A stretch of 12,101 bases of DNA from JAQGHB01 sp036384495. GTDB lineage: Bacteria; Patescibacteriota; Saccharimonadia; Saccharimonadales; UBA4665. The translations under genes and the position numbers were made by a program. Positions within the stretch are counted from its first letter, which is position 1. Every line of letters starts with the position of its first letter. The notes under the pieces are model-generated. The model did not search any database. It was not told the origin of the DNA and worked only from the letters and a program-made list of their open reading frames with translations. This document shows positions 4,836 to 10,274 of this stretch, in pieces. The stretch spans positions 1 through 12,101 of the forward strand of contig DASVMD010000023.1 in assembly GCA_036384495.1 (NCBI GenBank). The letters are read 5' to 3'.

Positions 4836-6107
4836 ATGAAAAACTTTTTGGTGGCCAAAATGTCACAACTGTCGGGAGCTCATATAGTAGCGTTTGGGGT
4901 GCTCGTTGCAGTTTTGGTCTTTGGTGGCCTGAGTGTCTCACGTCCAGCCCAGGCGGCCTCCGACACTGATTGCGACAACAATGCGGTGATTTTTTGTGGC
5001 GTCTCGTCGGTGGACGACTTGGTCTCAAAATACAACAATGGGGATGGCACCAACTCAGCCAGGAGTATTCAGCATATTTACACCTGGTTCGGTATTAGTA
5101 GCGATGACATCCAATCACTGGCCGGCACAGCACGAAATGGCACCGTGACTCGCGACGGCGATGTCTTGGTGGACGGCAATATTATCGCCACCGGCGCGAC
5201 AACTGCCGGTCGCCAAGATATACAACCGGGCAGCACCCAGCATACCGCCCAAGACACGACATTCTTTAGCAGATCGCCGAGTGTTTCTTTTCAGAGTAGC
5301 TCGCTAGCTGCGTATGTCGTTATAAAAGATGGCGTGTTCCAGTTCGCCATTCTCAAAAGTTGCGGCAATCCGGTCAAGGCACAGGCCAAGCCGGCACCAG
5401 CGCCGACTCCAAAACCAACTACGCAACCGGCACCGGCACCTGCGCCGACTCCAGCCCCTCAGCCAACACCTGCACCTAGCACTAGCGTATGTAGCGGTGA
5501 CACCACAAACACCAACAGCGGTGGCGTTACTTCGCAGGGCGGCAATTGCAGCATCAATAATACCACTGTTGTTCAGCAGACACAGTCGCAAGCAACACCG
5601 CCAGTACCACCTCCTCAAACCCCTGTTACTACACCAGCAGGGCAATGCACAAATCTTTCCGTTACTGCCGGTCACGATACAAGCAATTCCTTGACTGTGG
5701 TAGCAGCCGTCAGCTTTAGCACCCAGGGCGGGGCAACGCTGCAAAATATAACCTATGATTTTGGGGATGCCTCCGTTACACCTCCAACCACTCAAACAAC
5801 CGTTAGCCACACCTATCAGCAAGGTGGCAGCTACGTAGTTACGGCCACACTAGCCTTTACTAGCTCATCAGACGTAGCACCGGCCACCTGCCAGGCAAAT
5901 ATTACCGTTGCCCCGGCACCGGCACCTGCAGTCAGCACGGCAGTCGCCACCACGCCTGCTGCACCTGCAGCTCAAGTCGCAGCAGCACCCGCCACCCAAC
6001 TGGTCAACACCGGTCCTGGCAGCGTAGCAGGCATCTTTGGGCTTACCGCCGTTAGCAGTATGTTTGGCTATCGATACTATCTGCGCCGCCATTTACAAAC
6101 CCTTTAA
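4836..6107 (+). CDS. Secreted PKD-domain surface protein with sortase-like LVNTG tail
   Basis: This 423-aa exported protein has a signal peptide with a hydrophobic core (17-34) and a likely cut after AQA (38-40). A globular domain (about 43-180) follows, with DNNAVIFCG, KYNNGDGTNSARSIQHIYTWFGIS and FAILKSCGNPV; I remember this domain from Saccharibacteria surface proteins, but it has no name that I know. Next come an Ala-Pro linker (184-215), an Asn/Ser/Thr-rich Cys-flanked segment (219-235), a PKD-like beta-sandwich (271-355) with the typical YDFGD (D308-D311) and SHTYQQGGSYVVTATL, and a second Ala/Pro/Val linker. At the end LVNTG (389-393) is followed by a hydrophobic stretch and RRHLQTL, the layout of an LPXTG sorting signal with Val for Pro. 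Cys residues at 46, 54, 176, 219, 271 and 352 could form disulfides. It is probably a wall- or membrane-linked adhesin-like protein; the partner is unknown. Confidence 0.85.
   Translation: MKNFLVAKMSQLSGAHIVAFGVLVAVLVFGGLSVSRPAQAASDTDCDNNAVIFCGVSSVDDLVSKYNNGDGTNSARSIQHIYTWFGISSDDIQSLAGTARNGTVTRDGDVLVDGNIIATGATTAGRQDIQPGSTQHTAQDTTFFSRSPSVSFQSSSLAAYVVIKDGVFQFAILKSCGNPVKAQAKPAPAPTPKPTTQPAPAPAPTPAPQPTPAPSTSVCSGDTTNTNSGGVTSQGGNCSINNTTVVQQTQSQATPPVPPPQTPVTTPAGQCTNLSVTAGHDTSNSLTVVAAVSFSTQGGATLQNITYDFGDASVTPPTTQTTVSHTYQQGGSYVVTATLAFTSSSDVAPATCQANITVAPAPAPAVSTAVATTPAAPAAQVAAAPATQLVNTGPGSVAGIFGLTAVSSMFGYRYYLRRHLQTL
5385..5480 (+). repeat. Ala-Pro repeat coding region (linker)
   Basis: This stretch encodes residues 184-215, built from PAPAPTPKP and PAPAPAPTPAPQPTPAP units with imperfect CCGGCACC/CCTGCGCC repetition. 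It is a rigid, wall-spanning type of linker. The codon-level repetition makes it prone to length variation, and it also creates long meaningless open frames on the other strand. Confidence 0.8.
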
Positions 6108-6131
6108 CTGTTTTTACACGAACATCTTAGG

Positions 6132-6137
6132 TATAAT
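6132..6137 (+). promoter_or_regulatory. -10 element (TATAAT), leaderless promoter
   Basis: A consensus TATAAT is followed by seven bases (TCGTTGC) and the ATG at 6145, so the mRNA should begin at or one base before the start codon. No ribosome binding site is present. This supports the 6145 start over the open frame that extends back into the surface-protein gene. Confidence 0.6.
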
Positions 6138-6144
6138 TCGTTGC

Positions 6145-6801
6145 ATGAGCGAGCAAGCGCCGCAAACTGGCGACTTGGGTGGTGAAGCAGCTACGCCGAA
6201 ATGGCGTGGATTTACGCACGCCGATTTAGAAGCACGGGCCGACATGCGCGGAATCGATCCCAATATTTGGCTTGCAACTTTTCGCGGCAACGATCATGGC
6301 CTTGCCGACTTTACGCACCAACTTGAGAGTCTTTGCAACATGTTTGGAGTAGATCATAGCAATTGGTGGCGCTATGTACGCAGCGCTTCCAGCAATCGAT
6401 TTGAAGAACGCTCGATATCACCAGAAGCTATCACAAAAATGGCCGACTCCAGAGATATTGGTACTTTTCTGCGTGAATGGTGCTGGAATGTCATGCCCAT
6501 AGAAGAAAGTGATGATGTTAACGACACTGATAGTTCTGTCGCACTTACACTCCAACTCGCGCCCAACCTACAAGTAAACATCGAAGGACTTGCAAGCGTT
6601 TGGAGTCAACTTAGATATACCGATCCGGATACTGGCGAAAAATATTTAGAAAATAATGAAGATGAGCAAATAGACCGTCTCAAAGAAGAAGGCAAGGATA
6701 CTATTTGCGAGTCAATTATTGACTACGACATGGATTTCACTGCTCGGTTCAGCAAAATCAAACAGCCCACGCCACAAGCCGCCGAAGCTAGTGAGCAATA
6801 A
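6145..6801 (+). CDS. Unknown acidic cytosolic protein, 218 aa
   Basis: I do not recognise this protein. It has no signal peptide or membrane helix and is rich in Asp, Glu and Trp. The N-terminal third (WRGFTHADLEARADMRGID, then FTHQLESLCNMFGVDHSNWWRYV) looks helical. The middle has SPEAITKMADSRDIGTFLREWCW, a hydrophobic strand follows (SSVALTLQLAPNLQVNIEGL), and the end is acidic and Lys-rich (NNEDEQIDRLKEEGKD). It appears to be leaderless and monocistronic. Its last 14 bases overlap the end of the convergent 61-aa membrane gene. Base composition is like that of its neighbours, so there is no sign of recent transfer. Confidence 0.75.
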   Translation: MSEQAPQTGDLGGEAATPKWRGFTHADLEARADMRGIDPNIWLATFRGNDHGLADFTHQLESLCNMFGVDHSNWWRYVRSASSNRFEERSISPEAITKMADSRDIGTFLREWCWNVMPIEESDDVNDTDSSVALTLQLAPNLQVNIEGLASVWSQLRYTDPDTGEKYLENNEDEQIDRLKEEGKDTICESIIDYDMDFTARFSKIKQPTPQAAEASEQ

Positions 6802-6973
6802 ACTTCAGCACGTCATGCGTCAAAAAAGCTGGCCAGACGATCGCTTTTAAAAAAGCCAACACTACTGACCAAAAGCCGTGCGCCACGTCGATGTAGTACA
6901 CCAGGGCACCGATCATGCCAAAAAAGTAGAGGGGTCCCGAGCCGCCCGAAGCTGTTTGCATACCTTTTTTCAT
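6788..6973 (-). CDS. Small two-helix membrane protein, 61 aa
   Basis: The 61-aa product begins MKKGMQTASGGSGPLYFFG and has two hydrophobic segments, about residues 14-30 and 33-52, the second containing FWSVVLAFLKAIVWPAF. The end is DVLKFIAH. The GGSG start and the KAIVWPAFLxxDVLKF end match a small membrane protein I recall from Saccharibacteria and some other bacteria, without a known function. The ribosome binding site is good (AAAAAGGAGA a few bases before the ATG at 6973). A -10 at 6997-7002 and a CRP-like site centred exactly 41.5 bp before the predicted start suggest class II activation. The 3' end overlaps the convergent 218-aa gene by 14 bp. Confidence 0.8.
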   Translation of the reverse strand: MKKGMQTASGGSGPLYFFGMIGALVYYIDVAHGFWSVVLAFLKAIVWPAFLTHDVLKFIAH

Positions 6974-6996
6974 TGCGTTCTCCTTTTTACAACTTC

Positions 6997-7002
6997 AGTA
7001 TG
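6997..7002 (-). promoter_or_regulatory. -10 element (CATACT) of the 61-aa membrane gene
   Basis: CATACT on the minus strand predicts a start at about 6990 and a leader of about 17 nt holding the AAAGGAGA ribosome site. A clear -35 is missing. The GTGA-N6-TCAC centre at 7031.5 is 41.5 bp upstream of that start, so the promoter fits an activator-dependent class II design. Confidence 0.45.
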
Positions 7003-7023
7003 CATGATACCCAAACCATTTGG

Positions 7024-7039
7024 CGTGATCCTGCTCACA
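7024..7039. promoter_or_regulatory. CRP-like operator 3 (CGTGA-TCCTGC-TCACA)
   Basis: This site matches the CRP core at 9 of 10 defined positions and has a perfect GTGA-N6-TCAC. It lies between the divergent 61-aa membrane gene and the 21/82-aa pair and could control both. Relative to the plus-strand -10 candidates it is centred about 46 to 49 bp before the start; relative to the minus-strand promoter it is at 41.5 bp. Confidence 0.6.
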
Positions 7040-7065
7040 GATTAGGTAATTGCCTCGACTGAGCG

Positions 7066-7086
7066 CATACTATAGGTATACAAGGA
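7066..7086 (+). promoter_or_regulatory. -10 region and ribosome site of the 21/82-aa pair
   Basis: The stretch holds overlapping -10 candidates (CATACT 7066, TACTAT 7068, TATACA 7077) followed by AAGGAG (about 7082-7087) before the ATG at 7093. Which hexamer is used cannot be decided. A TTGCCT at 7050 is too close to act as a normal -35. Confidence 0.4.
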
Positions 7087-7092
7087 GTGCAT

Positions 7093-7158
7093 ATGTCAAA
7101 AGATAAGGGTCGCAAAGAAGTCAAAAAGCCAAAGCAACCGAAAGCGGCGAGGGCCTAA
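7093..7158 (+). CDS. Lys-rich microprotein, 21 aa
   Basis: The frame has a good AAGGAG, an ATG and a TAA, and encodes MSKDKGRKEVKKPKQPK plus a four-residue tail; ten of its 21 residues are Lys or Arg. The Lys/Pro-rich pattern resembles very short basic proteins I have seen annotated in many bacterial genomes, of unknown function, possibly RNA- or ribosome-associated. Its stop is one base before the ATG of the 82-aa gene, so translational coupling is likely. A CRP-like operator lies 54 bp upstream. Confidence 0.6.
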   Translation: MSKDKGRKEVKKPKQPKAARA

Positions 7159-7159
7159 T

Positions 7160-7408
7160 ATGTACTCCACTATCAGCAAACGCAAGTTCTACGACTCCGA
7201 AGAAGCCGTACAAATTAAGGCCGCGCTCGTGGCGCTAGAAAAAGACGCGAATTACTGCACCGAAGCCAGCTACAGTGCCAACGAAATCGACCACCCCGAC
7301 AGCAGTATTTCGTTTGTCGATAAGCATATGCACTATCTGAGCGAACACCCTAAGGTTAATCCGCAGTACTATTTGTCGAATTTGCGGCTGATGACCCGCG
7401 TTCGCTAG
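7160..7408 (+). CDS. Conserved hypothetical protein, 82 aa
   Basis: The 82-aa protein is soluble-looking and Tyr/Ser-rich. Visible blocks are MYSTISKRKFYDSEEAVQIK at the start, LEKDANYCTEASYSANE, FVDKHMHYLSEHPKVNPQYY and LRLMTRVR at the end. I recall similar short proteins with the FVDKHMxYL and LMTRVR blocks in Saccharibacteria genomes; no function is known to me. It has no ribosome site of its own. It starts one base after the stop of the 21-aa frame, so its translation probably depends on that frame. Confidence 0.75.
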   Translation: MYSTISKRKFYDSEEAVQIKAALVALEKDANYCTEASYSANEIDHPDSSISFVDKHMHYLSEHPKVNPQYYLSNLRLMTRVR

Positions 7409-7467
7409 TACTTATTCACGACGTATTATCATTGCCGCCCGAGCTACTACATACATAACCACATTCA

Positions 7468-7495
7468 TTGCAATTTATTAAATATATATTAAAAT
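7468..7495 (+). promoter_or_regulatory. Promoter of the polysaccharide operon (TTGCAA-N16-TAAAAT)
   Basis: TTGCAA (7468-7473) and TAAAAT (7490-7495), 16 bp apart, make the best two-box promoter in the window, set in an AT-rich island (about 7461-7545). It predicts a leader of about 75 nt before the ATG at 7577. A second -10, TATACT at 7520, may give a shorter leader. Confidence 0.5.
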
Positions 7496-7507
7496 ACTTA
7501 ACTAATT

Positions 7508-7518
7508 CTTAAATTAAG
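7508..7518. promoter_or_regulatory. Dyad CTTAA-A-TTAAG between two -10 elements
   Basis: A perfect 5+1+5 dyad lies between the TAAAAT (7490) and TATACT (7520) hexamers; flanking bases extend it imperfectly (AACTAATT against AATTAAGTT). It could be an operator for the operon, but AT-rich DNA often gives such dyads by chance. Confidence 0.3.
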
Positions 7519-7576
7519 TTATACTTATAAGCTGGTATTAGTTTTTAGGCGTGGAGAATAAAGAGGGAGAGTGTTA

Positions 7577-8893
7577 ATGGCGAACGAATCGCTCGGTGTT
7601 GTTGGTTTAGGGTACGTTGGATTGCCGCTTGCAGTTCAGGCAGCCGAAAAAGGGTATCAAGTTCAGGGGATTGATCTAAACTCAGATTTGGTTGATAAGG
7701 TAAATAACCGCGAAACACCCTATGTAAATGATGAGCGATTCAGAATTGCGCTTGAGGGCGTCGCTAAAACGAGCTTCACCGCTCGCACCGATTATGCACG
7801 CTTGGATGAAGCCGATAATATCGCAATCTGCGTACCAACGCCGACTACCAATAATGTGCCTGATTTAGGGTACGTATTCGAGGCTGCTCGGTCTGTCGGC
7901 CAACGCTTGCGTCCAGGGCAACTCGTAGCACTCGAAAGCACTATCAATCCTGGCGTTACCAGAAGTCAGGTACTGCCAATTCTACAAAGTGCCTCAGGAC
8001 TTAAAGTGGGCGAGGACTTTTTCTTGGCTCATTGTCCAGAACGCATCGATCCAGGTAACGACCGCTTTTTTGTTGGAAACCTAAACCGCGTGGTCGGTGG
8101 CATAACCATGGCTTGTACCGAGCGAGCAACGACTCTCTACGAAAGCATTATTGACGCCGATATCGTGCCCATGGGATCGACCGAAGAAGCTGAGTTCGTT
8201 AAATCGTGGGAAAACAGCCAACGAAACTTACTGATTGCCGCCGCCAACAGTGCAGCGATCATTTGTGATGCACTTGATATGAATGTCGATAATATTCAAC
8301 GCGGTTTAGAGTCTAAGGTTCAGCAGTTTGGTCTCAGCCTGGCTAATCCTGGCATTGGCCCTGGCGGCCACTGCATACCCGAAGATATTCACTACGTTAT
8401 TAAAGCAGCTCGTCAAAATGGTATAAAAACCGGCTTTCTAGAAGCTGCTGCCGAGCTGAACGACGATATGCCAAAATACGCCGTCCATAGCCTAAAAGAT
8501 ATGGCCGCCAAAAACGGCGAACAATTAGAAAATCTCGATGTTGCACTACTGGGATTAGCTTACAAGCCAGACATTGATGACATGCGCCGCTCACCCTCAA
8601 TCGAAGTAGGCTACGAGCTCGTTCGACATACCGACGATCTTATCGTTCATGACCCGTACGCAGATGTGCAGCCAAAAACTATCAAAGGCGCCAAGCCAAT
8701 TAAAGAACTCGATAAGGCGCTTGATGCCTCTGACGTTGTCTTTATAGGAACCGCACATACCGACTATATCGAGGTACTTACCGCCGAGAAACTCAAAGAA
8801 CACGGCATTCGCTATGTATTTGATGGTCGTAACTGCCTGGACCGGGAAGCTATCAAGGCTGCTGGCATCCAGTACAAGGGAATAGGTAAATAG
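7577..8893 (+). CDS. Nucleotide-sugar (UDP-hexose / UDP-HexNAc) 6-dehydrogenase
   Basis: This 438-aa enzyme oxidises C6 of a UDP-sugar in two NAD-dependent steps to a uronic acid, the donor for acidic polysaccharides. The NAD motif is GLGYVG (10-15) with Asp33 binding the ribose. ESTINPGVTR, the central EFVKSWEN (Lys209, Asn213) and the C-terminal RRSPS are family marks. The catalytic Cys266 sits in GPGGHCIPED. Length and motifs resemble the WecC/TviB (HexNAc) branch as much as UDP-glucose dehydrogenase, so the substrate is open. The ATG at 7577 has AGAGGGAGAG before it; the in-frame GTG at 7571 lies in that ribosome site and is less likely. The synthase gene follows after 7 bp, so the two form an operon. 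Confidence 0.92.
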   Translation: MANESLGVVGLGYVGLPLAVQAAEKGYQVQGIDLNSDLVDKVNNRETPYVNDERFRIALEGVAKTSFTARTDYARLDEADNIAICVPTPTTNNVPDLGYVFEAARSVGQRLRPGQLVALESTINPGVTRSQVLPILQSASGLKVGEDFFLAHCPERIDPGNDRFFVGNLNRVVGGITMACTERATTLYESIIDADIVPMGSTEEAEFVKSWENSQRNLLIAAANSAAIICDALDMNVDNIQRGLESKVQQFGLSLANPGIGPGGHCIPEDIHYVIKAARQNGIKTGFLEAAAELNDDMPKYAVHSLKDMAAKNGEQLENLDVALLGLAYKPDIDDMRRSPSIEVGYELVRHTDDLIVHDPYADVQPKTIKGAKPIKELDKALDASDVVFIGTAHTDYIEVLTAEKLKEHGIRYVFDGRNCLDREAIKAAGIQYKGIGK

Positions 8894-8900
8894 AGTATTT

Positions 8901-10274
8901 GTGGCGCATCGTTCTAAAAGATTTCGTTGGCTGCTAAGCTGGGAAGAAAAGCACCGCCTGGTGCCGCACTTTGTGGTCGGCTGTATCCTGACATTCTTGG
9001 CCGCCAAAGTCATTTTTCGCTCCAACACGGCCAACGGCATTTTTTTACTCTACGGATTACTGGTAACTTCAACCATTCTGCTGACCTTCACTATCGCTTT
9101 TACGCGCTATAAAGACCCGGCCATCAAAGCTCGAAATAAGCAGTATGACGATGAAGAGCCGCTGGTCAGTTGCTTGGTAGCAGCTTACAACGAAGAAGAT
9201 ATTATTGAGCGCTGCGTGGCATCGCTGGCTGCCCAAACCTACCAGCATAAAGAAATAATTTTCGTGGACGACTGCAGTACCGATCGCACTGGCGAACTGT
9301 TAGACGAATTGGCAACGCGCTACGACATTCGCGTCATTCATCTCGAGAAAAACGTCGGCAAAAAGAGCGCGCTGGCGCACGCCGTGAGTGTAGCCGAGGG
9401 CTCCATTTACGCCTTCTCGGACAGCGACTCCACCTGGGCGCCAGACGCCATTGAGACTATTGTTCCAATATTTAGGAATGATCCCCTCGTTGGTGCGGTC
9501 AGCGGCCACACTCGAGCGCTCAACGCCGAAACCAATCTGATCACTAAAGTACAAGATTCTTGGTACGAAGGACAGTATTCTATACGCAAAGCGTTTGAAA
9601 GCGTTTTTGGCTCGATTACCTGCGTTTCGGGACCGCTCGCCGTATTCCGCAAAGACGCTATTTATAACTTTATGCCCGCCTGGGAACATGATTCATTCCT
9701 AGGCCAGCCGTTTCGCTTCGCCACCGATCGCACGCTTACCGGCTTCGTGCTCGGCAACAAATTTATTGGTAAAAAACTCAAGCACAAACGTGAAGGCCAC
9801 GAGTTCATGCTGCCCGACTACCCGCTCAAAAACTGGAAAATCCTGTACTGCAAATCGGCCCGCGCCTGGACGCAAGTTCCTGATACGTTCGGCCGCGTCA
9901 TAAAGCAGCAGGTCCGCTGGAAAAAGAGCTTCATTCGCAATATCTTTTTCACTGGCAAGTTCTACTGGCGTAAGCCATTCTTGCCAGCGATGGTGTACTA
10001 CTTGCATATTGTCTTTGTACTCGTAGGACCGTTCATTGCCTTTCGCCACATGATTTATCTGCCACTCCACGGCAACCTGTACTCCATGTTCTTGTACTTA
10101 GCAGGTATTTCATTTATTGGCTTTATGTTCGGCCTGGCGCTCAAGCTCGAAGACCCCGAAACCCATAGCTGGATGTACCGACCGCTCATGAGCATGCTCT
10201 CCACGCTGGTACTGTCCTGGCTCATATTTTACTCAATGGCGACTATTAGGAAGATGACATGGCATCGAGCGTAA
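8901..10274 (+). CDS. Membrane-bound processive family 2 glycosyltransferase (hyaluronan/chitin-synthase-like)
   Basis: The 457-aa protein has two N-terminal membrane helices (about 22-40 and 45-67). A cytosolic GT-A domain follows with VSCLVAAYNEE (89-99), DDCSTD (123-128), DSD (174-176, the metal-binding DxD) and SGPLAVFRKDA. The acceptor/base region is FATDRTLTG (Asp276-Arg277, where HasA and NodC have GDDR), and the processivity motif is QQVRW (336-340). Three C-terminal helices (about 362-380, 397-416, 430-450) form the polymer channel. It should polymerise UDP-sugars and push the chain across the membrane. It starts with GTG, the only start after an upstream stop at 8883, and has no strong ribosome site, so translation is probably coupled to the dehydrogenase 7 bp upstream. 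The lyase gene overlaps its end by 16 bp. The polymer identity is inferred. Confidence 0.9.
   Translation: MAHRSKRFRWLLSWEEKHRLVPHFVVGCILTFLAAKVIFRSNTANGIFLLYGLLVTSTILLTFTIAFTRYKDPAIKARNKQYDDEEPLVSCLVAAYNEEDIIERCVASLAAQTYQHKEIIFVDDCSTDRTGELLDELATRYDIRVIHLEKNVGKKSALAHAVSVAEGSIYAFSDSDSTWAPDAIETIVPIFRNDPLVGAVSGHTRALNAETNLITKVQDSWYEGQYSIRKAFESVFGSITCVSGPLAVFRKDAIYNFMPAWEHDSFLGQPFRFATDRTLTGFVLGNKFIGKKLKHKREGHEFMLPDYPLKNWKILYCKSARAWTQVPDTFGRVIKQQVRWKKSFIRNIFFTGKFYWRKPFLPAMVYYLHIVFVLVGPFIAFRHMIYLPLHGNLYSMFLYLAGISFIGFMFGLALKLEDPETHSWMYRPLMSMLSTLVLSWLIFYSMATIRKMTWHRA

Noticed and set aside
5304..5822. Long antisense open frame rich in Cys, Arg and Trp
   Set aside because: It is the mirror of the Ala-Pro-rich coding repeats, with no ribosome site and an implausible composition.
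6037..6144. Open frame extending the 218-aa gene into the surface-protein gene
   Set aside because: The TATAAT at 6132 lies inside it, so the transcript could not contain that start.
9300..10070. Antisense open frames across the glycosyltransferase gene
   Set aside because: They lie wholly within a well-supported gene with clear motifs and have no start signals.
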